Below the pieces are notes generated by a model that searched no databases, was not told the origin of the DNA, and saw only the letters and a list, made by a program, of their open reading frames with translations. From contig RXJD01000037.1 in NCBI GenBank assembly GCA_003987775.1, positions 124,001-188,000 of the forward strand: a stretch of DNA of 64,000 nt. Reading direction: 5' to 3'. Made by a program: the position numbers and the translations under genes. This DNA is from Mycobacterium sp. GTDB lineage: Bacteria; Actinomycetota; Actinomycetes; Mycobacteriales; Mycobacteriaceae. This document shows, piece after piece, positions 30,053 to 37,511 of the stretch; positions within the stretch are counted from its first letter, which is position 1, and each line of letters starts with the position of its first letter.

Positions 30053-31534
30053 ATGGCGACGACCATCAGCACCCCCGACTATCTGCTCGATCAGGCCAAA
30101 CGTCGGTTCACCCCGTCGTTCAACAACTTTCCGGGCATGGGCCTGGTGGAACGTAGGCTGCGCAACACCCAGTTCCCGGAGAAGAAGCTCGCCGACCCAC
30201 CGCCGGGCAGCGGACTCAAGCCAATCGTGGGCGACGCGGGCCTGCCGATCCTCGGGCACATGATCGAGATGTTGCGCGGCGGACCGGAATACCTGCAGTT
30301 CCTGTACGAGACCAGGGGCCCGCTGATCTTCGGCGACTCGCCATTCCTGCCGTTTGTCACGGCGCTGGGGCCCGATGCGGCGCAGGCCATCTACTCCAAC
30401 CGCAATAAGGACTTCTCCCAGCAGGGCTGGACCCCGGTGATCGGCCCGTTCTTCCGCCGCGGACTGATGCTGCTCGATTTCGAGGAGCACATGTTTCATC
30501 GGCGGATCATGCAGGAAGCGTTCATCCGGTCCCGTCTGGTCGGCTACCTCGAGCACATCGACCAGGTGGTGCAGCACGTCATCGCCGATGACTGGGTGAC
30601 CAACGACCCACGCTTCCTGCTGTATCCGGCGATGAAGGAGATGACGCTGGACATCGCATCGATGGTGTTCATGGGCCACGAGCCCGGCACCGATCGCGAG
30701 CTCGTCACCAAGGTCAACAAGGCATTCACCACCACCACGCGCGCCGGCAACGCCGTCATCCGCACCGGCGTGCCACCGTTCACCTGGTGGCGCGGCCTCA
30801 AGGCGCGTGAGCTGCTGGAGAACTACTTCGCCGAGCGCGTGAAGGAGCGTCGCGGCAAGGAAGGCAATGACCTGCTGACCGTGTTGTGCCAGACCGAGGA
30901 CGAGGACGGCAACCGGTTCTCCGATGAAGACGTCATCAACCACATGATCTTCCTGATGATGGCCGCCCACGACACCTCCACGTCGACCGCCACGACGATG
31001 ATCTACCACCTGGCCGCGCACCCGGAGTGGCAGCAACGCTGCCGTGACGAATCCGACCGGCTCGGCGATGGGCCACTGGACATCGAGTCGCTGGAGAAAC
31101 TGGAATCTCTGGACCTGGTGATGAACGAGTCCATCCGGTTGGTGACGCCCGTCCAATGGGCGATGCGACGGACGGTTCGCGACACCGAACTGCTGGGCCA
31201 CTACCTGCCCGAGGGCACCAACATCACCGCGTTCCCCGGGGTGAATCACCGGCTGCCGGAGATCTGGACCGACCCGATGAAGTTCGACCCCGAACGGTTC
31301 ACCGAGCCGCGCAACGAGCACAAACGACACCGGTACGCGTTCACGCCGTTCGGCGGCGGCGCGCATAAATGCATCGGAATGGTGTTCGGGCAGCTGGAAG
31401 TCAAGACGATCCTGCACCGGCTGCTGCGCCGCTACCGCCTGGAACTGCCGCGGCCCGACTACCAGCCACGCTGGGACTACGGCGGCATGCCGGTGCCGAT
31501 GGACGGCATGCACATCGTGTTGCGTCCGCTTTGA
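30053..31534 (+). CDS. cyp136: Cytochrome P450 CYP136
   Basis: The 493-residue P450 monooxygenase matches M. tuberculosis CYP136 (Rv3059, about 492 residues) in size, position and sequence style. The haem-binding loop FTPFGGGAHKCIGMVFG has the axial thiolate at Cys440. The ExxR motif is in NESIR and the I-helix oxygen-activation segment is MMAAHDTSTST. The N-terminus lacks a membrane anchor, as usual for bacterial P450s, and redox partners are not encoded nearby. The gene is divergent from the TetR/SDR pair with an operator between, so expression is probably induced by a TetR ligand. The substrate is unknown; CYP136 is usually discussed in connection with sterols or lipids. Confidence 0.95.
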   Translation: MATTISTPDYLLDQAKRRFTPSFNNFPGMGLVERRLRNTQFPEKKLADPPPGSGLKPIVGDAGLPILGHMIEMLRGGPEYLQFLYETRGPLIFGDSPFLPFVTALGPDAAQAIYSNRNKDFSQQGWTPVIGPFFRRGLMLLDFEEHMFHRRIMQEAFIRSRLVGYLEHIDQVVQHVIADDWVTNDPRFLLYPAMKEMTLDIASMVFMGHEPGTDRELVTKVNKAFTTTTRAGNAVIRTGVPPFTWWRGLKARELLENYFAERVKERRGKEGNDLLTVLCQTEDEDGNRFSDEDVINHMIFLMMAAHDTSTSTATTMIYHLAAHPEWQQRCRDESDRLGDGPLDIESLEKLESLDLVMNESIRLVTPVQWAMRRTVRDTELLGHYLPEGTNITAFPGVNHRLPEIWTDPMKFDPERFTEPRNEHKRHRYAFTPFGGGAHKCIGMVFGQLEVKTILHRLLRRYRLELPRPDYQPRWDYGGMPVPMDGMHIVLRPL

Positions 31535-31562
31535 ACCGGCCGTCTCCCCGGGGGACGTGGAC

Positions 31563-32081
31563 TCAGCCCTGAGAGCCGGCCGCCAACCGGTTGGCGCAGG
31601 CGATCACCGCGCGCAACGCCGACTCGGTGGATTCCCGGCCCCACCCCATAGCCCACTCGGAACGCACGCCGTCGGTGCCGCGGACGAAGGTAGCTGTGTC
31701 ATTTCCTGCGCACATCTGGTGAAAGTTCAGGGTTTCCACGTGGACTCCGCGGGCATGAAGCATCGCGGTAAGCGCGGCGACCGCTCCCCCGGCCGCCGCG
31801 GTCGACGTCGCGATGCGGTCGCCGACAGCGATCACCGCACGGAAGTTGCGCGCCTGCGGCCCCATCCGCGCCGGATGGCGCTCGACGTCGACGCATGACC
31901 ACTGCCCCAGGCGCACCGGCCCGGCGGTCTGGCCATAGACGGCGACGAAGCGCTCCCACGACAGGGCGGCGGCCTGATCGCGTAACCCCCGTGGCAACGC
32001 GACCCCGAAGTGGCGATTGAACCACCCGGCGGCGGAACCGGATTCACTGAAACAGTGGCGATGTGGGCTGAGGACTGTCAT
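31563..32081 (-). CDS. Orphan LeuA C-terminal regulatory-domain protein (no catalytic barrel)
   Basis: This 172-residue protein looks like the C-terminal part of 2-isopropylmalate/homocitrate synthase: an N-terminal helical linker (LPRGLRDQAAALSWERFVAVYG, about 29-50) then the LeuA allosteric (dimerisation) fold with RNFRAVIAVGDRIATSTAAAGGAVAALTAML, a glycine/serine-rich strand region and ESTESALRAVIACANRLA at the end. The TIM-barrel active-site domain is absent. In LeuA this domain binds leucine. A stand-alone copy could bind an amino acid, regulate LeuA by hetero-oligomerisation, or be a remnant. The reading frame is intact and has its own AGAGAAGG ribosome site 9 bases before ATG. It converges with cyp136. 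Confidence 0.72.
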   Translation of the reverse strand: MTVLSPHRHCFSESGSAAGWFNRHFGVALPRGLRDQAAALSWERFVAVYGQTAGPVRLGQWSCVDVERHPARMGPQARNFRAVIAVGDRIATSTAAAGGAVAALTAMLHARGVHVETLNFHQMCAGNDTATFVRGTDGVRSEWAMGWGRESTESALRAVIACANRLAAGSQG

Positions 32082-32397
32082 TGCGCCGGCCTTCTCTGGC
32101 TCGAAGGAGCGACCGACGGTAGTAGCTTCCGACCCACAGCGGGGGGTCGGTCTGGATCAGACCCCGCTGCGGGTGCTGGCTACTACGGCAAGCATGAGAA
32201 GACGCACGAGCGGAGACACTAGACGGCGTGCCCGGTCGAGCGCAACCACATTTCCGACTCAGCCGATTTCGGAATCTCATTCGCGAATTAGTCCGGATCG
32301 CCGGAAAACTGCTCGAGGGATGCATTGCCGGAGTTAGCATCCTGATAGCGATTAGATTCGCTAAATGGGGTAAACAGCCACACGAAGGGGGAAGCCG
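32082..32397. other. 316-bp gene-free spacer with divergent promoters
   Basis: The spacer separates the minus-strand LeuA-domain gene from the first small lipoprotein gene. I found no convincing coding sequence. It is more AT-rich than its surroundings near 32250-32380. GTTAGCATC at 32333-32341, containing the TAnnnT hexamer TAGCAT, is shared exactly with the region before the second small lipoprotein and is a candidate promoter -10 element. Confidence 0.4.
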
Positions 32398-32556
32398 ATG
32401 AAAGTACGCAAATCTGGCAGGGGGATTCATTCGGTGAAGGTTGTCGCCGCCGTGCTGGCCGCCGCTTTTGCTTTGACTGCAGCGGGTTGTACTGCGCAAA
32501 CCGGCGCCAGCGTCGGTGGAACCATCGGCAATCCGCCTCCGACCGTCGCGCCGTAG
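32398..32556 (+). CDS. Tiny lipoprotein A (52 residues)
   Basis: This gene is below the usual length cut-off but well supported. AAGGGGGAAG precedes the ATG by a few bases. The product has a basic N-terminus (MKVRKSGRGIHSVK), a hydrophobic segment VVAAVLAAAFALTAAGC and a lipobox LTAAGC with Cys31. The mature peptide is only 22 residues, Gly/Thr/Pro-rich, ending NPPPTVAP. It belongs to a set of three tandem small lipoproteins, whose pre-cysteine pattern is A/G-F-A-L/V-x-x-x-G-C-T/S. It has a strong terminator hairpin 28 bases behind the stop, so it is transcribed alone. The function is unknown. Such short mature peptides may act as envelope spacers or be processed further. Confidence 0.8.
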   Translation: MKVRKSGRGIHSVKVVAAVLAAAFALTAAGCTAQTGASVGGTIGNPPPTVAP

Positions 32557-32583
32557 GACACCTCCTGGGAAACGTCGGGGGAA

Positions 32584-32624
32584 CCCGCTGGGAACCGCTG
32601 TACTCGCAGTCGGTTCCCAGCGGG
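32584..32624 (+). terminator. Terminator hairpin behind tiny lipoprotein A
   Basis: Perfect 14-bp arms CCCGCTGGGAACCG / CGGTTCCCAGCGGG with a 13-base loop, starting 28 bases after the stop codon at 32556. It ends transcription of the first small gene and separates it from the second. Confidence 0.8.
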
Positions 32625-32801
32625 CTCACGTACCAAATGAATGCATATCCCGGCGGAGCATAATTAGCACACCTGACTATTCGGGATATTCGTTACAAAA
32701 CTTTTTGCGCATTTCCGAAAACCGGTTCCCCAGTCGTCGCGCGGGGTTAGCATCACAGGCGCCAAACGTTCCATGCAGCACGGCGGAGAAAGGCCAGACC
32801 C

Positions 32802-32939
32802 ATGCGCACTCACCCGAAGACCGTTCAGGTTGTCGGAGCCCTGATCCTGGCGGCATTCGCACTCTTCGCCGTCGGCTGCAGCAAGCCGATGGATCCGGTA
32901 ATCCAGCCCAACCAGGGCGAACTGTTCACCGGCCGGTAG
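32802..32939 (+). CDS. Tiny lipoprotein B (45 residues)
   Basis: This is the second member of the set. A ribosome site AGAAAGG lies eight bases before the ATG. The product has a short basic start (MRTHPKTVQ), a hydrophobic stretch VVGALILAAFALFAVGC and a lipobox FAVGC with Cys26; the mature part is 20 residues and polar (SKPMDPVIQPNQGELFTGR). The shared pattern AFALFAVGCS aligns with AFALTAAGCT of A and GFAVLSVGCS of C. GTTAGCATC at 32746-32754, identical to the element before gene A, lies 56 bases upstream of ATG. The function is unknown. Confidence 0.78.
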   Translation: MRTHPKTVQVVGALILAAFALFAVGCSKPMDPVIQPNQGELFTGR

Positions 32940-33182
32940 CTGCCGGCACGCTCAGCTCACGCAACCGCCGACGCCGGCACAATCGCCGGCAACCAGAACG
33001 CCGCACCGGCGCGGCCCACGCCGCTTGCCCCGGCGCGGATTCCATCGCGGGATCCATTGAGTGACAACAGATCTCCTGTTATTCCAGGTATTCCCTTGGC
33101 GTCATGTTCGCACTAATGTGACGCAGGTAACATCCTTAACGGCGGTCGCTGCCGCCAGCCCACGTTCGGGAGGGGCAAAATT

Positions 33183-33326
33183 ATGAGCGCAAGTACCAGG
33201 GTGAAAGCCGCGATCGGCGCCGCCTTGTTCGCCGGATTCGCCGTGCTGTCGGTCGGCTGCAGCATGAAGACACCGGTTACCCCGGTTGCCCCGGCGCCGC
33301 CGCCCGTCGAGCAGGTTCCCCAGTAG
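33183..33326 (+). CDS. Tiny lipoprotein C (47 residues)
   Basis: This is the third member. The ribosome site GGGAGGGG lies seven bases before the ATG. It has a short basic start (MSASTRVK), a hydrophobic segment AAIGAALFAGFAVLSVGC and a lipobox LSVGC with Cys26; the mature part is 22 residues, mostly Pro/Val (TPVTPVAPAPPPVEQVPQ). An inverted repeat GCGTCA-N14-TGACGC (33099-33124) and a -10-like TAATGT (33114-33119) lie upstream. A weak hairpin follows, shared with the convergent RsbA-like gene. Proline-rich mature peptides on lipid anchors suggest a structural or spacer role, but this is only a guess. Confidence 0.8.
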   Translation: MSASTRVKAAIGAALFAGFAVLSVGCSMKTPVTPVAPAPPPVEQVPQ

Positions 33327-33353
33327 CCCGGCTGCGCTGACGCGGGTGCCGGG

Positions 33354-34331
33354 TCAGCAATCCCGGGACGCGTCCAACCTCAGGTACGCCTGAATGGTGG
33401 TGCCGCTGGCCGTGGTGTGAGTGCGCACCAGATCCGCCATCGCGTTGACCAGAAACAAACCGCGACTGGCGGTGCCGCTGGCACTCGGGCGCTTGAGCCC
33501 CACGAAGGGGTCGTCGAGTCGCCCACCGTCGCGGGCCTCGCAGATCAGGTGCTCCTTGTCCCGCCAGAAGGCCAGCCGACAGGAGCCCCCGGCGTACTGA
33601 AGGCTGTTCGTGGCCAGTTCCGTGGCGATCATCTGCAGGTCGTCCAGACCGTCCTTGGACAGCCCGACCCAGCCGGCGTAGTCGGCGGCGAACGACCGCG
33701 CCGGCCGCAGGTCGGCGCTGCGCCGAACCGTGTAGGTCACCGCTCCCGGGTGAGCGGGCAGCGGCTTGTTGCAGCGCGCCAGCACCTCATCCGGCGCGTA
33801 GTCGTCGCTGGGATACGCCGATTCCCCGTGCCAAAGCAGAGGATGGGTGCTGCGGGCGTCTGCCAGCACATCGTCGGGCAGGTGCGTGGCGTCGAACAGA
33901 CACAACCCCGTCAGGTTCCGGGTCTTCAGCGCCCCGTTGATGAATGCTTCGTGCTCCATACAGGCCAGACACTCGTCTGCGGTGCGGCCACGCCACACGA
34001 GTTGACTCACGATGCGGACGGTGCGGTCGGCGTGCTTCTCGGCGAACGCCGTTTCCATCGCCAGGAACCGACTCGGGTTTCGCGCCGCCTCGGCGATGTC
34101 CACCAGACGCAACTCGCCGTCAGAGCCGGCGCGCGCCGCATGCAGTTCGGGACCCAGCATCGCCAGCCTGTCACCGGGGACGGCGACCAGCACCGGCTCG
34201 TCTACCGCGAAGCCGTCGGCGGCAAACCGCATCACAAAGTCCAGACATTCCCGCTCGGATTGATAGAACAGCGCGGAATGCACGAAGCCACTCGTCGCAT
34301 CCGGGGGCCTGATCGCCGTGCTCGTGGTCAT
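33354..34331 (-). CDS. RsbA-like anti-sigma factor (MEDS domain plus HATPase)
   Basis: The 325-residue protein has an N-terminal MEDS/DcmR-like sensory domain (about 10-170; HSALFYQSERECLDFVMRFAADGFAVDEPVLVAV) and a C-terminal GHKL ATPase of the RsbW type (about 205-320) with the N-box ELATNSLQYAGG. This architecture is typical of actinobacterial anti-sigma factors that phosphorylate anti-anti-sigma proteins and hold SigF/SigB-type sigma factors. The ATG at 34331 has GGGAG four bases upstream; a longer in-frame start adds 42 implausible residues. No anti-anti-sigma or sigma gene lies nearby, so its partner is elsewhere. Confidence 0.85.
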   Translation of the reverse strand: MTTSTAIRPPDATSGFVHSALFYQSERECLDFVMRFAADGFAVDEPVLVAVPGDRLAMLGPELHAARAGSDGELRLVDIAEAARNPSRFLAMETAFAEKHADRTVRIVSQLVWRGRTADECLACMEHEAFINGALKTRNLTGLCLFDATHLPDDVLADARSTHPLLWHGESAYPSDDYAPDEVLARCNKPLPAHPGAVTYTVRRSADLRPARSFAADYAGWVGLSKDGLDDLQMIATELATNSLQYAGGSCRLAFWRDKEHLICEARDGGRLDDPFVGLKRPSASGTASRGLFLVNAMADLVRTHTTASGTTIQAYLRLDASRDC

Positions 34332-34444
34332 AAAACTCCCACCCAACCTCAGCCGGCACGCCGCTGTACCGCCTGTCACTTGAGTATTGCTGTACCCCAG
34401 GCAAGGCTTTGCTAAGCAGGGCCGTGCCGCTGCGCGTGTCGCGG

Positions 34445-35899
34445 CTAGAGCCACCACGACGCCGCGGCGTCCAGGTGCCGGCGGATCCGGTATCGCGCCA
34501 AGCTGTCGTCACCGGACTCGATCGCGTCCAGTATGCGCAGGTGTGCCGTTTCGACGGCAACCACGTCGGTCGACGTCAACTGTGCCTGTCCGGTCGTGGA
34601 CCAATGCCGGCGGAACAGCTCAACGATGATTCGCAGGAATAGGTCGAGCAGCGCGTTGCCGGCAAGGCGCGCCAGGCCGACGTGAAAGCGGAACTCTTCG
34701 ATCGCCGCGTTGCGCGCGTCGTCGCTGCCTTCGCCCGCCACGCTCGACCAGCCCTGCGGGTCCAGGAAGTCCGCCACCTCCGGTTCGGCGCGACGCTGCA
34801 CGACCTTGGCCACATTGTCGATCTCGATGGCATCGCGCACGCAGCGCAGGTCCTCCCGCGTGGGCTTGCGGTACTGGAGGTAGAGCGCGATGGTGTCGAT
34901 GCTGGCCTGCGCCCGCGGCTTCGCGACGACCAGCCCTCCGCCGGGGCCCCGGCGCATGTGTGCCACTTCGTGATATTCCAGGAGTCGCACCGCTTCCCGC
35001 AGTGCCGCCCGGCTCACCCGGTAGCGCTCCAAAAGCGCCGACTCGGTGCCGAACACCGAACCAACCTGCCAGCCGCTGACGGCGATGTCGTCGGCGATGC
35101 CGGCAGCCAGGACTTCGGCGAGCTTGCCACGCGGCGCCTCGGTGGCCAGGCGCTTGCCGAGCGACCCGGGCCGGGCTCGACGTGCCGGGTCGCGGTGTTC
35201 GGCCAGCCAGGCGGTGACGCGTTCCACGTGCCGCTCGCTGAGCGTCTTGGCCCGGGCCGAATCACCGGCGGTGACGGCGTTGACGATGTCGGCGTGGGCA
35301 CCGCGCATCCGGTGGGCGGCATCGGCGGCCTCGGCCGCCGAACCGGTCCGCGAGGCGCGGGCATAGCGTTTGGTCAGCCTCATCAGGACATCGATGAAGA
35401 GTTGCAGGACTGGGTTTTTCGACTGCTCAGCGAGCGCGATGTGGAACTCGTCGCTAGGCGCCGGCAGTCCGGGGCGCCACTGCTCCTCGGCGCTCAGCAC
35501 CGATCGCAGCCGCCCTATCCCGGCTTCGTCGATGCGTTCGGCCGCCAGCGCGGCGGCCAGCGGCTCGAGCACCAGCCGCGCGTTGAGCAGATCAGCCAGC
35601 GTGGTGCCGAGATATTCGAGGTAGATCACGACGGCGCGGGTCGCCGGGCCGGCGTCCGGCTCGCAGATGATCAGCCCGCCGTTCGGCCCGCGCCGCATGC
35701 GCGCCACCTGGTGGTGTTCGACCAGACGGACTGCTTCGCGCAACACCGAGCGGCTCGCGCCATACCGTTGTTGCAGAGCCGCCTCCGAGCCGAGCGACTC
35801 CCCGACCGCCCAGCCGCGGCGGACGATGTCTTCTTCGATGCGACGGGCGATCTTCGCGGCTCGCTTATCCGGCCGGATTTGGTCCGGTTCGACGGTCAC
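34445..35899 (-). CDS. Double GntR (FadR-type) regulator (Rv3060c-like)
   Basis: The 484-residue protein is unusual in carrying two complete GntR units in tandem: HTH-1 (about 10-75, GSEAALQQRYGASRSVLREAVRLVEHHQVARMRRGPNGG) with FCD-1 (about 90-225), then HTH-2 (about 255-320, GTESALLERYRVSRAALREAVRLLEYHEVAHMRRGPGGG) with FCD-2 (about 330-480). Each FCD domain may bind an acyl-CoA or carboxylate. It resembles M. tuberculosis Rv3060c (about 490 residues). The GTG start is 8 bases behind the thiolase stop, so both may share a transcript. A candidate operator GAGTGTACT lies upstream of the thiolase/DUF35 pair and of fadE22, consistent with control of lipid degradation genes. Confidence 0.9.
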   Translation of the reverse strand: MTVEPDQIRPDKRAAKIARRIEEDIVRRGWAVGESLGSEAALQQRYGASRSVLREAVRLVEHHQVARMRRGPNGGLIICEPDAGPATRAVVIYLEYLGTTLADLLNARLVLEPLAAALAAERIDEAGIGRLRSVLSAEEQWRPGLPAPSDEFHIALAEQSKNPVLQLFIDVLMRLTKRYARASRTGSAAEAADAAHRMRGAHADIVNAVTAGDSARAKTLSERHVERVTAWLAEHRDPARRARPGSLGKRLATEAPRGKLAEVLAAGIADDIAVSGWQVGSVFGTESALLERYRVSRAALREAVRLLEYHEVAHMRRGPGGGLVVAKPRAQASIDTIALYLQYRKPTREDLRCVRDAIEIDNVAKVVQRRAEPEVADFLDPQGWSSVAGEGSDDARNAAIEEFRFHVGLARLAGNALLDLFLRIIVELFRRHWSTTGQAQLTSTDVVAVETAHLRILDAIESGDDSLARYRIRRHLDAAASWWL

Positions 35900-35906
35900 T
35901 GCCGGC

Positions 35907-37091
35907 TCAACACGTGAGCAGCATGCAGCCCGCGACCGGACCACCGCCCACGGACACCACGCCGACCTCGGGGCGCCGCTGCACCTGCCGCTCCCCCGCC
36001 TCGCCGCGCAGCTGCAGGCATCCCTCGTGCAACGCCCAGTAGCCGTGCATGCGGCCGGCCGAGAGCTGGCCGCCATAGGTGTTCAGCGGCAGCCGGCCGT
36101 CCCTGGCGATACGGGCGCCGCCTTCGACGAACGGCCCCGCCTCGCCGTCGCCGCACACACCGAGAGCTTCCAGCCACGAGAGGGTGAGGAAAGTGAAGCC
36201 GTCGTACAACTGGGCGACGTCGAGGTCCGCCGGCGTCAATTCCGTCCGCGACCACATCTGCGCGGTCGCGTCCGACATCGCCATCTTCGGGTAATCCGGC
36301 CGGTGAAACCATCCGCCGGCGCCGTCGGAACCGCCGATGGCCTCGACGTTCACGGCGCGGTGCGGGCAGTCGCCGGCGTACTCGGCGTGCGAAACCACCA
36401 CCGCGATCGAGCCGTCAATGGGCACATCGCAATCCAGCAACCCGAACGGCGTCGATACCGGGCGGGCGCCCAGGTAATCGGCCATCGTCATCGGATCGCG
36501 GTAGACCGCAAGGGGATTCAGTGCCGCGTTGCGGCGGCCATTAAGGGCGATCCAGCCCAGTTGCTCCTTGGTCGTTCCGTAGAGATCCATGTGCCGCCGG
36601 CAGTTCAGCGCCAGCCAATTGGCTGCCGAATACGCGTGCGCGGCAACCAGATCGTTGATGTCGTCCATGGCGCCGACGGCCGGACGCTCACCTTCGGGTG
36701 CGTCGAACATGCGAGCCAGTGGTGGAGCAGGGGCGTCCTTGTCCTGCAGGACGGTGCCGCCCAGCATCTGAATGGTGCGGTAGACCACGACATGGCGGGC
36801 CCGTCGCTCGGCAACCGCACGGCACGCCGACATCACCGGGCTCAGCAGACCGCCGGTGCCGAACCCACTTCCGCAATCGGCGGCGTCGATCCCCAGTTCG
36901 GCGTTGACCTCGGCGGCCGGGGTGTCGCCCAGTGTCGCGATGCCGTCGATGTCGGCCGCGCGCAGTCCGGCGTCCTCGATGGCGGTCCGCACCGCCTCCA
37001 TCGTCAGATCCCGCCCCGGAATACCGGTGCGACGGCCGATGCGCGAGATACCGATGCCGGAGACGATCGCGTCTTTTTCGAAGTACTTCAT
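35907..37091 (-). CDS. Thiolase-like protein (SCP2-thiolase/acetyl-CoA acetyltransferase family)
   Basis: The 394-residue protein has a thiolase fold: an N-terminal half with IVSGIGISRIGRRTG, the candidate active-site cysteine region in AADCGSGFGTGG (about residue 84) and a C-terminal half with TYGGQLSAGRMHGYWALHEGC, a typical SCP2-thiolase motif. Such enzymes act with a DUF35/OB-fold partner in steroid or fatty-acid side-chain breakdown (Ltp2-like aldol reactions or thiolysis). The ATG at 37091 is used. The divergent gene at 37154 encodes such a DUF35 protein, supporting a complex. Neither is in the H37Rv order between Rv3060c and fadE22, so the pair seems to be an insertion. Confidence 0.85.
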   Translation of the reverse strand: MKYFEKDAIVSGIGISRIGRRTGIPGRDLTMEAVRTAIEDAGLRAADIDGIATLGDTPAAEVNAELGIDAADCGSGFGTGGLLSPVMSACRAVAERRARHVVVYRTIQMLGGTVLQDKDAPAPPLARMFDAPEGERPAVGAMDDINDLVAAHAYSAANWLALNCRRHMDLYGTTKEQLGWIALNGRRNAALNPLAVYRDPMTMADYLGARPVSTPFGLLDCDVPIDGSIAVVVSHAEYAGDCPHRAVNVEAIGGSDGAGGWFHRPDYPKMAMSDATAQMWSRTELTPADLDVAQLYDGFTFLTLSWLEALGVCGDGEAGPFVEGGARIARDGRLPLNTYGGQLSAGRMHGYWALHEGCLQLRGEAGERQVQRRPEVGVVSVGGGPVAGCMLLTC

Positions 37092-37135
37092 CTGCACCGT
37101 CCGTAGGCCAAACACTCGACGTACCAGTGAGAATT

Positions 37136-37144
37136 GAGTGTACT
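37136..37144. promoter_or_regulatory. Candidate GntR operator, copy 1
   Basis: GAGTGTACT between the divergent thiolase-like and DUF35 genes is identical to nine bases upstream of fadE22 (39713). It contains the inverted half-sites AGT/ACT. An upstream ACACTC (37112-37117) pairs with GAGTGT. The double GntR regulator encoded next door is the proposed binder. Confidence 0.45.
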
Positions 37145-37153
37145 GTATTCCTC

Positions 37154-37492
37154 GTGTCGACCTCTTCGTTGCTTGTCGAGCACTGCGACAGCTGCGCGCA
37201 CTGGGTGCATCCCGCGGCCGGCGAATGCCGCGACTGCGGCGGGCCGCTGACAGCCAAGCCGGTGTCCGGCCGTGGAACGGTGTTCACCTACACCGTCAAC
37301 CATCACCCCTACAACCCAGAGATCCCGACACCGTACGTGATCGCGCTGATCGAACTGGCCGAACAGAGCGGCCTGCGCGTCGCGGCCAATATCGTTGACT
37401 GCGAACCGGATTCGGTGACGTGCGGGATGCCCGTTGTGCTGCGGCCGGAGCGGGGCTCGGGCGGCGCCCCCCAGTTCGCTCCGGCGCCCTGA
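37154..37492 (+). CDS. DUF35 / OB-fold zinc-ribbon protein, partner of the thiolase-like enzyme
   Basis: The 112-residue protein has an N-terminal zinc ribbon with CDSC and CRDC (about residues 11-32) and a C-terminal OB fold (GRGTVFTYTVNHHPYNPEIPTPYVIALIELAEQSGLRVAANI). DUF35 proteins are accessory subunits of thiolase-like or hydratase enzymes in sterol and polyketide metabolism, placing the acyl-CoA substrate. It starts at a GTG and is divergent from the thiolase-like gene (62-bp spacer) with a shared candidate operator. Its stop is 19 bases from the convergent fadE22 stop. The function follows from the family and pairing, not from a distinct catalytic motif. Confidence 0.85.
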   Translation: MSTSSLLVEHCDSCAHWVHPAAGECRDCGGPLTAKPVSGRGTVFTYTVNHHPYNPEIPTPYVIALIELAEQSGLRVAANIVDCEPDSVTCGMPVVLRPERGSGGAPQFAPAP

Positions 37493-37511
37493 GTGCCCGG
37501 GCCGCAGCCGA

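Noticed and set aside
32303..32335. SigE/SigH-type promoter (GGAA...GTT) upstream of the first micro-lipoprotein
   Set aside because: The spacer of about 25 bases is too long for that consensus.
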